Source: Enterobacter ludwigii
Lineage (GTDB): Bacteria; Pseudomonadota; Gammaproteobacteria; Enterobacterales; Enterobacteriaceae
NCBI RefSeq assembly: GCF_001750725.1
Contig: NZ_CP017279.1
Location: forward strand, 4,092,001 to 4,156,000
DNA: 64,000 nucleotides
Reading direction: 5' to 3'
Part shown: positions 43,323 through 53,856 of the stretch, piece by piece
How the letters are laid out: every line of letters starts with the position of its first letter
How positions within the stretch are numbered: the first letter of the stretch is position 1
Notes under the pieces: generated by a model
Databases searched by the model: none
What the model saw: the letters and a program-made list of their open reading frames with translations, nothing else
What the model was told of the DNA's origin: nothing
Made by a program: the position numbers and the translations under genes

Positions 43323-44081
43323 TTAATGGATCACTTGTGACAGGAAAGCCCGCGTACGTTCAGATTTAGGATGTGCGAAGAACTCATCCGGCGGTGCCTG
43401 CTCAACGATTTCCCCACGATCCATAAAGATCACCCGATCGGCCACGGTTCTGGCAAACCCCATTTCGTGCGTCACACACAGCATGGTCATCCCGGACTGC
43501 GCCAGTCCAATCATGGTATCCAGTACCTCTTTCACCATTTCCGGATCCAGGGCGGATGTCGGTTCATCAAACAGCATAATTTTTGGTTTCATACAGAGCG
43601 AACGGGCGATAGCCACGCGCTGCTGCTGACCGCCTGATATCTGGCCTGGAAATTTATTGGCGTGCTCTGCGATACGTACCCGTTCCAGGTAGTGCATCGC
43701 CAGTGCTTCAGCATCCTTTTTAGGCATCTTTCGTACCCAAATTGGCGCAAGCGTACAGTTCTGCAGAACGGTGAGATGGGGAAACAGGTTAAAGTGTTGA
43801 AACACCATTCCCACTTCCTGGCGCACCCGTTCGATGTTACGAATATCTTCATTCAGCTCGATGCCATCAACAACAATGCGCCCCTGCTGATGTTCTTCAA
43901 GGTGGTTAATACAGCGAATGGTCGTGGATTTCCCGGACCCGGAAGGGCCACAAAGAACGATCCGTTCTCCCTGCTTAACCTTGAGGTTAATGTCTTTCAA
44001 AACATGAAACTGCCCGTACCATTTATTCACGTTTTCCAGCGTTATCATCGCGTCGGCAGGTGTCATAGTAATCTGGCTCAT
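43323..44081 (-). CDS. yhdZ: YhdZ amino-acid ABC transporter ATPase
   Basis: A 252-residue polar amino-acid ABC ATPase (AapP/GlnQ class): Walker [15 protein letters not shown], signature [15 protein letters not shown], Walker [14 protein letters not shown]. Last gene of yhdWXYZ. Length equals the E. coli protein. Known of the family: general L-amino-acid uptake; the E. coli operon belongs to the nitrogen (Ntr) response. Confidence 0.96.
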   Translation of the reverse strand: MSQITMTPADAMITLENVNKWYGQFHVLKDINLKVKQGERIVLCGPSGSGKSTTIRCINHLEEHQQGRIVVDGIELNEDIRNIERVRQEVGMVFQHFNLFPHLTVLQNCTLAPIWVRKMPKKDAEALAMHYLERVRIAEHANKFPGQISGGQQQRVAIARSLCMKPKIMLFDEPTSALDPEMVKEVLDTMIGLAQSGMTMLCVTHEMGFARTVADRVIFMDRGEIVEQAPPDEFFAHPKSERTRAFLSQVIH

Positions 44082-44088
44082 AATTTCC

Positions 44089-45195
44089 TCAGTGCGGTGT
44101 ACGCCCGGTGTTAAAGCGCTTTTCCAGATGCTGGCTATAGCGCGACATGCTAAAACAAAAGATCCAGTAGATCAGAGCAGCAAAGACATATCCCTCGGTG
44201 GACATACCCAGCCAGGCAGGGTCAACGGTCGCCTGTTGCACGCTGCTAAAGAGATCGAACAGCCCGATGATGATCACCAGGCTGGTATCTTTGAAGAGGG
44301 CAATGATGGTATTGACCAGGCCCGGGATAACCAGCTTGAGTGCTTGTGGCAATATCACCAGTCCCTGCGTTTTCCAGTAGCCAAGCGCCAGTGATTCCGC
44401 CGCTTCGTACTGACCTTTAGGCAGAGCCTGCAGGCCCCCACGCACCACTTCCGCAACGTAAGCGGACTGGAAAAGGATGACCCCGACCAGGGCACGGATC
44501 AGTTTGTCTATCGTTGTCCCTTCTGCCATAAACAGCGGCAACATGACCGAAGACATAAACAGAACGGTGATAAGCGGTACACCACGCCAGAATTCAATGA
44601 AAATAACGGAAAGCACACGTACGACAGGCATTTTTGAGCGCCGCCCAAGCGCGAGCAAAATACCCCATGGCAGTGCGCCGGCTATCCCAACGGACGCGAT
44701 AATCAGCGTCAGCGTTAACCCACCCCACTGACGTGTTTCAACACGTTCCAGCCCCAGGAAGCCGCCATACAACAGCACCCAAACAATAATGGGATACACC
44801 ACTGCCCAACAGGCAATATAACGCCCCCGATGAGGCAGTTTTTTCCAGAACATTACGGCGATGGAGAGTAGCCCGATGGCCAGTGCCAGATTAATCCGCC
44901 AGCGCTGTTCATGCGGATACAATCCATACATGAACTGGCCAAAACGCTCATGGATAAACACCCAGCAGGCCCCTGCTTTTGTGCAGTCTGCGCGAGTGGA
45001 TCCCGACCAGTTAGCCTGTAAAAAAGCCCAGTTCAGCAGCGGTGGAATTAATTCCCACATAAGCCACAAACATACAATTGTCAGCAGGCTGTTACTCCAG
45101 CTGGAGAACAGATTCTTACGCGCCCAGAGAATTAAACGTCCGCCTGTCGAACCGGCAGGGCGCGAGGAGTGCGACAGTATCGCTTTTGTCATCAT
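44089..45195 (-). CDS. yhdY: YhdY amino-acid ABC transporter permease
   Basis: A 368-residue inner-membrane permease of the AapM class with several membrane segments and the HisM/GlnP loop [20 protein letters not shown]. Pairs with YhdX. 7 bp before yhdZ and 6 bp after yhdX, so in one transcript. Confidence 0.95.
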   Translation of the reverse strand: MMTKAILSHSSRPAGSTGGRLILWARKNLFSSWSNSLLTIVCLWLMWELIPPLLNWAFLQANWSGSTRADCTKAGACWVFIHERFGQFMYGLYPHEQRWRINLALAIGLLSIAVMFWKKLPHRGRYIACWAVVYPIIVWVLLYGGFLGLERVETRQWGGLTLTLIIASVGIAGALPWGILLALGRRSKMPVVRVLSVIFIEFWRGVPLITVLFMSSVMLPLFMAEGTTIDKLIRALVGVILFQSAYVAEVVRGGLQALPKGQYEAAESLALGYWKTQGLVILPQALKLVIPGLVNTIIALFKDTSLVIIIGLFDLFSSVQQATVDPAWLGMSTEGYVFAALIYWIFCFSMSRYSQHLEKRFNTGRTPH

Positions 45196-45201
45196 AGATC
45201 C

Positions 45202-46383
45202 TTAGCGCTCGACCAGTGCTATACGACGGTTATAGAGGTTCATCAGCAACGAAATCACCAGGCTGATGATCAGATAGACAGACATTGTGATGGCGATAGT
45301 TTCAATGGCTTGTCCGGTCTGGTTAAGCACGGTTCCGGCAAACAGCGACACCATATCGGGGTAACCAATGGCGGCCGCCAGCGATGAGTTTTTGACAATA
45401 TTGAGGTATTGACTGGTCAGCGGCGGAATGATGACCCGTAACGCTTGCGGAATAATGACCTGACGAAGCGTCACCGTATGGGGTAATCCCAGCGAGCGCG
45501 CCGCCTCGTGTTGCCCGTAAGGAACGGCCTGGATCCCCGCACGAATAATCTCGGCGATAAATGCAGAGGTATAAATCGAAAGCGCCAGCGTCAGGGCTGC
45601 CAGCTCAGGAATTAAAACCATTCCGCCCTGGAAGTTAAAGCCACGCAGCTGCGGAATATCCCAGTGAAGGGCGGCCCCAAACAGCCAGTGTGTCAGAAGT
45701 GGCAGACCAATGATAAGGATGGCGGCGGTTGGCCAGGTTTTACGAAGCTGCCCGGTTTTGAACTGATGCGTGCGGTTATAGCGGAACATGGCGGCTGAGA
45801 GAGCAAGCGCTATTACAAGGGCGGCAATGAAGGCATACAACCCTTCACCCGGCTGCGGAGAAGGAATATACAACCCGCGATTACTCAGGAAAAACAGATC
45901 AAGAGCGTCAATAGCCTGACGTGGCCCCGGCAGGTTGCGCAGCACGGCAAAATACCAGAAAAAGATCTGCAGCAGCGGCGGGATATTACGGAACGTCTCA
46001 ATATAAAAAGTAGACAGTTTGCGTAGCAGCCAGTTTTCGGACAAACGTGCCAGACCAATAAAGAAGCCCAGTATGGAGGCAAAAACAATACAAAGTGCAG
46101 AGACTAGCAGCGTATTCAGTAAACCGACCACGAACACGCGTCCATACGTGTCGCCTTCCTGATAATCAATAAGGTGTTGAACAATGCCAAACCCCGCGCT
46201 GCGATCCAGAAAAGCAAAGCCGGAGGTAATACCGCGATTATTCAGGTTGGTTATAGTGTTATGGATGAGATACACGGCGATAAGAACAACCGCAATAATC
46301 GCAATAACCTGGAATAGCCAGGCGCGGACCGCGGGATGAGAAAAGGATAGCGATCCTTTTACGGCTGAGCGGCGATGGGACAT
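45202..46383 (-). CDS. yhdX: YhdX amino-acid ABC transporter permease
   Basis: A 393-residue inner-membrane permease of the AapQ class. The permease loop EIIRAGIQAVPYGQHEAARS and the C-terminal membrane segments are clear; the N-terminal half has the extra helices seen in AapQ-type proteins. Second gene of the operon, 67 bp after yhdW. Confidence 0.95.
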   Translation of the reverse strand: MSHRRSAVKGSLSFSHPAVRAWLFQVIAIIAVVLIAVYLIHNTITNLNNRGITSGFAFLDRSAGFGIVQHLIDYQEGDTYGRVFVVGLLNTLLVSALCIVFASILGFFIGLARLSENWLLRKLSTFYIETFRNIPPLLQIFFWYFAVLRNLPGPRQAIDALDLFFLSNRGLYIPSPQPGEGLYAFIAALVIALALSAAMFRYNRTHQFKTGQLRKTWPTAAILIIGLPLLTHWLFGAALHWDIPQLRGFNFQGGMVLIPELAALTLALSIYTSAFIAEIIRAGIQAVPYGQHEAARSLGLPHTVTLRQVIIPQALRVIIPPLTSQYLNIVKNSSLAAAIGYPDMVSLFAGTVLNQTGQAIETIAITMSVYLIISLVISLLMNLYNRRIALVER

Positions 46384-46450
46384 AAAGAAACCTCGGTAAC
46401 CATGACTCTGGGGCGGGCACTGCCTTAACAGTGCCCGTTACAGCAATGAC

Positions 46451-47476
46451 TTAACGTACTGGTGGCGCGTACTGAATACCGCCGTTGTTCCAGAGATTGT
46501 TCTGGCCGCGTTTGATCTTCAGAGGGCTTTCCGATCCCACGTTGCGCTCAAAGATCTCAGCGTAGTTACCCACCTGTTTGATGATGTTGTAAGCCCACTT
46601 GTTATCCAGCTTCAGATCCTTCCCGAAATCGCCCTCTGTTCCCAGCAGATGAGCCATATCCGGCGTGGACGGTTTAGCGGCTTTCTCGTCGACGTTTTTC
46701 GAGTTGATGCCCATCTCTTCGGCATTCAGCATGGCAAACAGCGTCCAGCGAACAATGGAGAACCAGTCTTCATCGCCACGACGCACAACCGGTCCAAGAG
46801 GCTCCTTGGAGATCACTTCGGGCAGGACAATCCACTCCGCCGGGTTGCTCAGCTTAATACGCAAGGCGTACAGCTGTGACTGGTCAGAAGCCAGCGTGTC
46901 GCAACGACCGGATTCCAGCGCTTTGGCCGATTCATCGGAGCGATCGAATGTCACAGGGGTATATTTCATGTTATTTGCTTTGAAATAATCCGCGACGTTC
47001 AGCTCGGTATCGGTACCGGCCTGGATACAAACGGTCGCGCCATCCAGCTCTTTGGCGCTTTTCAGGCCCGCTTTATTGTGGGTCAGGAAACCGATACCGT
47101 CATAATAGGTCACGCCAGTAAATGCCATTCCCATGCCTGCATCACGGGAGGAGGTCCAGGTGGTATTACGGGAAAGCATGTCAACTTCGCCAGACTGTAA
47201 TGCAGTAAAACGTTCTTTCGCCGTCAGCGGGGTATATTTTACTTTACTGTTGTCACCGAAAACGGCGGCGGCGACACCGCGGCAGACATCAACATCAATA
47301 CCGGTAAATTTGCCGTTTGCATCGGCATAAGAGAAGCCAGGTAAACCGTCACTGATCCCACATTGAACAAACCCTTTCTTTTTAACGGCATCCAGTGTCG
47401 TACCCGCATGGGCCTGACCGGCTACAGCAAACAACATGCCCGCGGCGGCCAGGCTGGCTATCATCGTCTTTTTCAT
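46451..47476 (-). CDS. yhdW: YhdW amino-acid ABC transporter binding protein
   Basis: A 341-residue periplasmic binding protein of the AapJ class. Signal peptide MKKTMIASLAAAGMLFAVAG with cleavage after QAHA. Conserved: VQCGISDGLPGFSYADANGK, GIDVDVCRGVAAAVFGD. I start it at 47474-47476; the frame extends 46 codons upstream through the promoter. It is intact here, whereas yhdW is commonly marked as a pseudogene in E. coli K-12 (from memory). First gene of the operon, under a sigma54-type promoter. Confidence 0.95.
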   Translation of the reverse strand: MKKTMIASLAAAGMLFAVAGQAHAGTTLDAVKKKGFVQCGISDGLPGFSYADANGKFTGIDVDVCRGVAAAVFGDNSKVKYTPLTAKERFTALQSGEVDMLSRNTTWTSSRDAGMGMAFTGVTYYDGIGFLTHNKAGLKSAKELDGATVCIQAGTDTELNVADYFKANNMKYTPVTFDRSDESAKALESGRCDTLASDQSQLYALRIKLSNPAEWIVLPEVISKEPLGPVVRRGDEDWFSIVRWTLFAMLNAEEMGINSKNVDEKAAKPSTPDMAHLLGTEGDFGKDLKLDNKWAYNIIKQVGNYAEIFERNVGSESPLKIKRGQNNLWNNGGIQYAPPVR

Positions 47477-47560
47477 AATGCATCCTGTGTGGCGAAATTT
47501 ATCGTTATAGAGGCGTTTTAAACGCTTTACCTGTCTGTGGCTTTGGCCAACGTTTATAAA

Positions 47561-47575
47561 GCAAACGTAATGCCA
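47561..47575 (-). promoter_or_regulatory. Sigma54 promoter of yhdWXYZ
   Basis: Minus strand TGGCAT-N5-TTGC: the GG and GC elements are at exact -24/-12 spacing. It lies about 85 bp upstream of the yhdW ATG. Fits nitrogen-limitation control. Confidence 0.82.
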
Positions 47576-47649
47576 GGTTTTGCGCTCAACAAAATAGGTG
47601 ACCAATGAACGCATAATGCTGAGTGTAGACAGGGTTAAATAAAGAGAGC

Positions 47650-47664
47650 GCCCCGAAACGGTGC
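47650..47664. promoter_or_regulatory. NtrC-binding site upstream of yhdW
   Basis: GCCCC-N5-GGTGC (minus strand GCACC-N5-GGGGC) differs from the NtrC consensus GCACC-N5-GGTGC at one base. Its centre is about 108 bp upstream of the transcription start predicted from the sigma54 promoter, the usual enhancer distance. Confidence 0.6.
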
Positions 47665-47963
47665 GAAATTACAACCTGTGCCACAAATCGGAGCAAAACT
47701 TTCAGCGGCTATACCTTAAAAAGAAGAGATAGTTTCTGGGGTGAATATTGGCAGGGTATTAAATGTAATTAATATGTGAAAATCATCACGATAGAATATG
47801 TAATTTAACGCTGTGCATTAAAAATATGTGACTGTCCGCAGAATGAAATAAACAGTCTGGGTAAAGACGGGGCTATTTTTTTACTTATCTGAAAACGCTG
47901 CACTCTTTAAAAGCAAAAGCGCGTACAGAGCCGCGCTTTCTACACAAATGATACGTTCTGATG

Positions 47964-48185
47964 TTACTTCGTCAGAGCAACGATACCCAGCGTCAAACCT
48001 GCCACTGCGGCAGCACCACCGGCGATAGCACCTGCTGTTTCCCAGTTGTCCTGAGTGGTGCCTTTCATACAGGTATTGGTATGAACCAGTCGGCCTTGAT
48101 CGTCGTATACCGGTACACATGGAGAGTCGTGCGCGCATCCAGCAAGCAGCGCAGCGAGTAGTGCAACGGAAATGAATCTTTTCAT
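47964..48185 (-). CDS. yhdV: YhdV small lipoprotein
   Basis: A 73-residue lipoprotein: MKRFISVALLAALLAGC with lipobox LAGC, so the mature protein starts at Cys17. It ends with a glycine/alanine-rich hydrophobic segment (AGAIAGGAAAVAGLTLGIVA), glycine-zipper like. Matches E. coli YhdV in size and position. Function unknown. Confidence 0.9.
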   Translation of the reverse strand: MKRFISVALLAALLAGCAHDSPCVPVYDDQGRLVHTNTCMKGTTQDNWETAGAIAGGAAAVAGLTLGIVALTK

Positions 48186-48459
48186 GATGTTACCTCAGTA
48201 TTATTTCTCATTCGCTATACAGCCAGGAGGGCTATTAACGAACTGGAGACTATTTTACCACCGGGATAAGGCAACGTTGCACGGGGAATAATCTCAAATT
48301 ATGTTGTTTGTAAAAATCGTGGAGAAAAGTCGCTGTCAGGATGAATTAATGGAGAAAATATGAAGACGTAACGCGGCGTTTTTACTTAATGCAAATGGTT
48401 AACTATTAATGCTGTGAGTATGACATATCTAATTCATTGTTTATGCTAAAAATAAAAAA

Positions 48460-48480
48460 GGCACCTGAGGTGCCTTTTTT
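48460..48480 (-). terminator. Rho-independent terminator after acrF
   Basis: Palindrome GGCACCTGAGGTGCC at 48460-48474 flanked by an A-run (48453-48459) and TTTTTT (48475-48480), so it acts on both strands. It lies 9 bp past the acrF stop. Confidence 0.9.
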
Positions 48481-48488
48481 GAGAAACA

Positions 48489-51400
48489 TTACTCTTTGTG
48501 TTTCGTAAACCGGCGCCGGACAACCACAAAGAAGACGGGCACGAAGAAAATGGCCAGAAGCGTTGCGGAAAGCATCCCTCCCATAACACCTGTCCCGACA
48601 GCATTTTGCGCGCCGCTCCCGGCTCCTCTGCTGATGACCAGTGGCATCACGCCAAGGATAAAGGCCAGCGACGTCATCAGGATCGGTCGAAGGCGCATTC
48701 TGGATGCTTCCAGTGTGGCTTCAATGATCCCTTTACCTTCTTTATCCATCAGATCCTTAGCAAACTCGACGATCAGGATGGCGTTTTTCGCCGACAGACC
48801 AATCGTTGTCAGCAGGCCGACCTGGAAATAGACATCATTATTTAACCCGCGAATCGATGCGGCGAGAAGTGCGCCCGTGACACCCAGCGGCACAACCAGC
48901 ATGACCGAGAAGGGAATAGACCAGCTTTCATAAAGCGCAGCCAGGCACAGGAACACCACAATCAGTGAAATGGCGTACAGGGCAGGTGCCTGGTTACCAG
49001 ACAGTCGTTCCTGATAAGACATTCCCGTCCAGTCATGGCCGATACCGGAAGGCAGTTTTGCGGCGAGGTTCTCCATCAAGGCCATCGCCTCACCGGTACT
49101 TTTACCCGGCGCGGACTCACCGAGGATCTCCATCGAAGGCATCCCGTTGTAGCGCTCCAGGCGAGGCGAGCCATACACCCAGTGCGAGCTGCTAAAGGAG
49201 GAGAACGGCACCATTTCTCCGTTCGCGCTGCGCACGTAGAGGTTGTTGATGTCCCCTGGCAACATACGGAAGTGAGCGTCGGCCTGGACGTACACTTTTT
49301 TCACGCGTCCATGATCGATAAAGTCGTTCACATAGGTTCCCCCCAATGCCGTCGAGATCGTCTGGTTGACGTCAGAGAGGCTGACGCCCAGCGCCTGTGC
49401 CTTCTCCTGGTCGACATCCAGTTTGAACTGTGGGGTATCTTCCAGACCGTTAGGACGAACGCGAACCAGCAGATCGGGGTGCGCTTTCACCATACCGAGC
49501 AGCTGATTACGCGCCTGGGTCAGTTGGGTATGCCCCAGGTTAGCTTGATCAATCAACTCAAAGTCAAAGCCCGTTGCGGTACCCAGCTCGATAATCGCAG
49601 GCAGGTTAAACGGGAACACGAGGCCATCTTTAATCTGACTGAAGGCCTTTGTCGCACGCCTTACGATCGCCTCAACGCTATTTTCTGCTCCGGGACGCGC
49701 TTCCCAGGGCTTCAGGCTAACGAACGCAATACCGGAGTTCTGACCCTGACCACTAAAGCTAAAGCCGTTCACGGTAAACACCGATTCAACGTTAGCCTTC
49801 TCGTTGTTGAGATAATAATTTTGAACCTGGTCAAGCACCTGCTGGGTACGCATCTGGGTGGCTCCGGCGGGGAGCTGGACCATAGTCATAAATACCCCCT
49901 GATCCTCTTCGGGCAGGAAGGAGGTGGGTAAGCGCAGGAACAGTACAGCCATACCACCGACGATGATGACGTATACCACCAGATAGCGCCCGGTCTTACG
50001 CAAAATGCCGCTTACGCTGTTGCTGTAATGCTCCACGCTCCGATCAAAGAGCGCATTAAACCAGCCGAAGAAGCCACCTTTCTTTTCGTGGTGATCGCTG
50101 GAAACGGGCTTAAGCAAGGTGGCGCACAGTGCCGGTGTCAGAATCAGAGCGACCAGCACTGACAGCGCCATAGCCGAGACAATGGTCAGCGAGAACTGAC
50201 GATAGATGGCTCCCGTTGAACCGCCAAAAAAGGCCATGGGGATAAAGACCGCCGAGAGCACCATGGCGATACCCACCAGTGCGCCCTGTATCTGCCCCAT
50301 CGACTTCTGCGTCGCCTCTTTTGGCGGCAGCTTGTCCTCAACCATGACGCGTTCGACGTTCTCAACCACCACGATGGCGTCATCAACCAGCAGGCCAATC
50401 GCCAGCACCATACCGAACATGGTCAGGGTGTTGATGGAGAAACCGAACGCCGCCAGGATCGCAAACGTACCCAACAGCACGACCGGCACCGCAATTGTCG
50501 GGATAAGCGTCGCCCGCAGGTTTTGCAGGAAAAGATACATCACCAGGAAGACGAGAATGATCGCTTCGAACAGCGTTTTCACCACTTCGTGGATAGAGAT
50601 CTTCACAAAAGGCGTGGTGTCATAGGGGTAGACTACTTTCAGCCCCTGCGGGAAGAACTGCTGGAGCTGGGCCAGTTTGCTCTTGATGGCGGCGGCCGTG
50701 TCCAGTGCGTTTGCACCGGTAGCCAGCTTAATCCCCAGGCCGGTTGCCGCTTGCCCGTTGATTTTGGTGACCATATTGTAGTTTTCGCCACCCAGCTCAA
50801 TGCGGGCCACATCTTTCAGATGAACCATGGAGCCGTCCTGGTTCACCTTTAGCGTCACGCGGCCAAACTCTTCCGGAGATTTCAGACGCGTTTGTGCAAT
50901 GATCGAGGCGTTCAACTGCTGCCCCGGTACTGACGGCGTTCCGCCTAACTGGCCGGCCGCTATCTGGTCGTTCTGCGTTTTCAGCTGATTAATCACATCC
51001 AGTGGCGTCAGCTGGTATTTGTTCATCGCGTTGCTGTCGAGCCAGATGCGCATCGCATACTGGGCACCAAACAGCTGCACATCACCAACTCCCGTGGTGC
51101 GGCTAATGGCATCTTTCACGTTAGACGCGACATAGTCAGAGATGTCATCCTGCGTGAGGTCTTTGTTATCGGAAACAAAGCCTGCGACCAGCAGGAAGCT
51201 GCTGCTGGACTTCTCAACACCGATCCCTTGCTGCTGGACCTCTTGGGGGAGCTGCGGCATGGCGAGCTGCAGTTTGTTCTGCACCTGTACCTGCGCAATG
51301 TCCGGGTCTGTTCCAGACTGGAAGGTCAGCGTGATGGTGACATTACCTGCGGAATCGCTGGTGGATGACATATACATCAGGTTATCGATACCGTTCATGT

Positions 51401-51602
51401 TCTGTTCGATAACCTGCGTTACGGTATCCTGCACCGTTTGCGCATCAGCACCCGGATACGTTGCGGTGATAGCCACGGCGGGAGGGGCAATGGTCGGATA
51501 CTGCGCGATGGGCAGTTTGAGAATGGCCAGCCCGCCTGCAATCATCAAAATGATGGCAAGCACCCAGGCGAAAACCGGCCGTTGGATAAAGAAATTAGCC
51601 AT
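48489..51602 (-). CDS. acrF: AcrF multidrug efflux RND transporter
   Basis: A 1037-residue inner-membrane RND pump of the HAE1 family, near relative of AcrB. Proton-relay residues are visible in [16 protein letters not shown] (the Asp pair) and [19 protein letters not shown] (Lys). The N-terminus [17 protein letters not shown] is typical. Forms a tripartite pump with AcrE and TolC that exports drugs, dyes and bile salts. It follows acrE by 11 bp. Confidence 0.96.
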   Translation of the reverse strand: MANFFIQRPVFAWVLAIILMIAGGLAILKLPIAQYPTIAPPAVAITATYPGADAQTVQDTVTQVIEQNMNGIDNLMYMSSTSDSAGNVTITLTFQSGTDPDIAQVQVQNKLQLAMPQLPQEVQQQGIGVEKSSSSFLLVAGFVSDNKDLTQDDISDYVASNVKDAISRTTGVGDVQLFGAQYAMRIWLDSNAMNKYQLTPLDVINQLKTQNDQIAAGQLGGTPSVPGQQLNASIIAQTRLKSPEEFGRVTLKVNQDGSMVHLKDVARIELGGENYNMVTKINGQAATGLGIKLATGANALDTAAAIKSKLAQLQQFFPQGLKVVYPYDTTPFVKISIHEVVKTLFEAIILVFLVMYLFLQNLRATLIPTIAVPVVLLGTFAILAAFGFSINTLTMFGMVLAIGLLVDDAIVVVENVERVMVEDKLPPKEATQKSMGQIQGALVGIAMVLSAVFIPMAFFGGSTGAIYRQFSLTIVSAMALSVLVALILTPALCATLLKPVSSDHHEKKGGFFGWFNALFDRSVEHYSNSVSGILRKTGRYLVVYVIIVGGMAVLFLRLPTSFLPEEDQGVFMTMVQLPAGATQMRTQQVLDQVQNYYLNNEKANVESVFTVNGFSFSGQGQNSGIAFVSLKPWEARPGAENSVEAIVRRATKAFSQIKDGLVFPFNLPAIIELGTATGFDFELIDQANLGHTQLTQARNQLLGMVKAHPDLLVRVRPNGLEDTPQFKLDVDQEKAQALGVSLSDVNQTISTALGGTYVNDFIDHGRVKKVYVQADAHFRMLPGDINNLYVRSANGEMVPFSSFSSSHWVYGSPRLERYNGMPSMEILGESAPGKSTGEAMALMENLAAKLPSGIGHDWTGMSYQERLSGNQAPALYAISLIVVFLCLAALYESWSIPFSVMLVVPLGVTGALLAASIRGLNNDVYFQVGLLTTIGLSAKNAILIVEFAKDLMDKEGKGIIEATLEASRMRLRPILMTSLAFILGVMPLVISRGAGSGAQNAVGTGVMGGMLSATLLAIFFVPVFFVVVRRRFTKHKE

Positions 51603-51613
51603 GTCGTCGTCCC

Positions 51614-52753
51614 TTAACCGGCTGGAGTCGTGGTGGTATCAGGCGTCGCGACGACGGTAGCGCCCGGTCTGACTTTTTGTAAGCCGCTGACAATGACGCG
51701 GTCGCCATTTTTCAGCCCTTCCGTCACCAGCCAGCGATCGCCAATCGCCTGAGGGGCAACGACGGTACGTGACTCAACCTGGTTTTTATCGTTAACCACC
51801 AGAACGGATGCATCACCGCGCGGCGTGCGGGTCACGCCTTGTTGTGGGACCAGAATCGCATCAGGCTGTGTGCCTTCATCAATGCGGGCCCGGACAAACA
51901 TGCCAGGCAACAGCAGGTGCTGTGGGTTTGGGAAAATCGCGCGCAAGGTGATAGAGCCGGTACTTTCGTCGACCGTGACATCTGAGAACTGCAGCGTACC
52001 TTTCAACGGGTAGGGCTGACCATTCTCCATCACCAGCTCAACGGTGCTGGTGGCCTCTCCTTTTTGCAGGCTCGTCTGCTTCAGACGCATAAAATCACTG
52101 CTGGACTGGGTGACGTCGACATACATCGGATCAAGCTGCTGAACCGTTGCCAGGGCTGCGGCTTGCCCGTTGGTCACCAGCGCGCCTTCGGTGACGCTGG
52201 ATTTACCGATGCGACCCTCGACGGGAGACGTCACTTTGGTATAGGCAAGATTAATGCGCGCGCTTTCAACGCCTGCGTGTGCGGCAACGACGCTGGCATC
52301 TGCTTGCTGCGCTGTCGCCACGGCCTGGTCGTATTCCTGCTTGCTGACATACTGCGTGCCAACCAGCGTGAGATAACGTTTTACCGTCAGGTGCGCAATG
52401 TTAGCCGCCGCCTGGGCCTTCGCGAGTTCACCTTTCGCGTTGTCATACGCGGCCTGATAGGTGGCAGGATCGATCTGATAAAGTGACTCGCCGGCTTTTA
52501 CATCACTTCCCTCTGTGAAGTTACGACGCAATATGATGCCGCTCACCTGAGGACGAACCTCCGCAACGCGAAAGGCATCTGTTCTGCCCGGGAGTTCGGT
52601 GGTGACAGCCAGAGGGGCGCTTTTCACTATATGCACGCTGACCTGAGGCGCCTGCGGATGTGGTGGTTGGTTTTCCTGACCATCGCATCCAGCGAGCAGT
52701 ACCGCGCAGACAATAAAACCGGATAAGGGCAAACGTCTGAAATAATTCGTCAT
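51614..52753 (-). CDS. acrE: AcrE membrane fusion (periplasmic adaptor) lipoprotein
   Basis: A 379-residue RND adaptor. Lipoprotein signal peptide with lipobox LLAGC (Cys23), then the lipoyl and alpha-hairpin regions ([39 protein letters not shown]). It bridges AcrF and the TolC outer-membrane channel. First gene of acrEF, divergent from acrS. Confidence 0.95.
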   Translation of the reverse strand: MTNYFRRLPLSGFIVCAVLLAGCDGQENQPPHPQAPQVSVHIVKSAPLAVTTELPGRTDAFRVAEVRPQVSGIILRRNFTEGSDVKAGESLYQIDPATYQAAYDNAKGELAKAQAAANIAHLTVKRYLTLVGTQYVSKQEYDQAVATAQQADASVVAAHAGVESARINLAYTKVTSPVEGRIGKSSVTEGALVTNGQAAALATVQQLDPMYVDVTQSSSDFMRLKQTSLQKGEATSTVELVMENGQPYPLKGTLQFSDVTVDESTGSITLRAIFPNPQHLLLPGMFVRARIDEGTQPDAILVPQQGVTRTPRGDASVLVVNDKNQVESRTVVAPQAIGDRWLVTEGLKNGDRVIVSGLQKVRPGATVVATPDTTTTPAG

Positions 52754-53136
52754 TACTGTTCCTTTAAATACCCATGAACCGATATTTGCCGTGAATCGGT
52801 AGCAGGGCAGAGGGATAAAAATAAAATGTAGGGCGTATAATAATGAGGGTAATTAATGTTTTTTAATTTATAAGTGCGAATGAACAGGCCTTAAGGCAAA
52901 AATCAGAATCAAACCTGGTGTTAGCGGGGATATACTTCTGGCTGGTTAATCAGATAAATGGCATTTAACGTGGTTGAATTATTCATCTCATGAATTTAAT
53001 TATATCTATGCATTTGTCTAAATTATTAATTAAGCGATTTGACTTTTTTTGTGCAAAATTAAAACGCAAAGTAGTGAATACTTTCGTATACCTGAACCGT
53101 GTAAATATAAACCTTGTGAGTAACGAGTAGTCGTCT
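52754..53136. promoter_or_regulatory. acrE / acrS divergent intergenic region
   Basis: 383 bp, AT-rich between 52830 and 53060. Must hold the acrEF and acrS promoters and the TetR-type operator. A short imperfect inverted repeat, GAATAC at 53076-53081 and GTATAC at 53086-53091, lies about 45 bp before acrS and is a weak operator candidate. Confidence 0.45.
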
Positions 53137-53856
53137 ATGGCGCGTAAAAAGAAAGAAGAGGCTCAACAAACCCGTCAGCAGCTGATTGAAGCGGCTATCG
53201 GGCAGTTTGCGACGCGGGGCGTGGCGAACACGACGCTGACGGATATCGCGGATGCAGCAAATGTTACACGGGGTGCCATCTACTGGCATTTTACCAGTAA
53301 ATCAGAAATATTTAATGCCATCTGGGAACAGCAATTACCGTTTCGTGACATCATTCGTGACAGACTTTCTCTTTCTGCGGGCAGCGATCCCTTGTTAATG
53401 CTTCGTGAGCAATTTATTGCTGCGTTGCAATATATTGCACATGAGCCTCGGCAATGCGCTCTTTTGCAAATCTTGTATCATAAGTGTGAATTTAATAGCG
53501 ATATGATTTCAGAGTGTGAAATCAGAAAACGTATTGGTTTTAATTATGATTCTTTACGTGCCACGTTGCAGGACTGTATTTCGCGGAACCTCATTTCGTC
53601 ACAGGTAAATGTTGATCTGACCCTGATTGTTTTCCACGGTTTTTTCAGCGGAATCATTAAAAACTGGTTAATGAATAACAGCAGTTTTAATCTTTACCAG
53701 CAGGCTCCTGCGCTGGTCGATAGTATTCTGGCGACACTCCCTGTCGTGCAGGTGTCGCCTCATGAGGATGATTTTAGCTCAGCGCCAGGTAACATTTCCC
53801 CTTGTGCGCAGAGCGTTTCGATGGTCTGTGCACTGACCGGTTTGCCCAACAGATAG
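53137..53856 (+). CDS. acrS: AcrS (EnvR) TetR-family regulator of acrEF
   Basis: A 239-residue TetR-family regulator. The N-terminal helix-turn-helix is clear (TLTDIADAANVTRGAIYWHF), as in AcrR/AcrS. E. coli AcrS is about 220 residues and ends soon after the region QQAPALVDSIL; here the frame continues with no family-like sequence and the last 32 or so residues are encoded antisense to the end of the next gene (53760-53856). Divergent position to acrEF supports the function. Confidence 0.9.
   Translation: MARKKKEEAQQTRQQLIEAAIGQFATRGVANTTLTDIADAANVTRGAIYWHFTSKSEIFNAIWEQQLPFRDIIRDRLSLSAGSDPLLMLREQFIAALQYIAHEPRQCALLQILYHKCEFNSDMISECEIRKRIGFNYDSLRATLQDCISRNLISSQVNVDLTLIVFHGFFSGIIKNWLMNNSSFNLYQQAPALVDSILATLPVVQVSPHEDDFSSAPGNISPCAQSVSMVCALTGLPNR

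Larger units (their letters stand above)
47477..47963. other. Region between yhdV and yhdW
   Basis: 487 bp without a gene. Right of the NtrC site it is AT-rich (47740-47840). I see the yhdW control elements and nothing else that I can support; no credible open frame. Confidence 0.5.

Noticed and set aside
47881..48138. Open frame of 85 codons on the minus strand
   Set aside because: Overlaps yhdV in another frame; yhdV has a clear lipoprotein signal and family match.
49035..49931. Open frame of 298 codons antisense to acrF
   Set aside because: Shadow of the RND gene; composition is not that of a real protein and nothing is recognisable in it.
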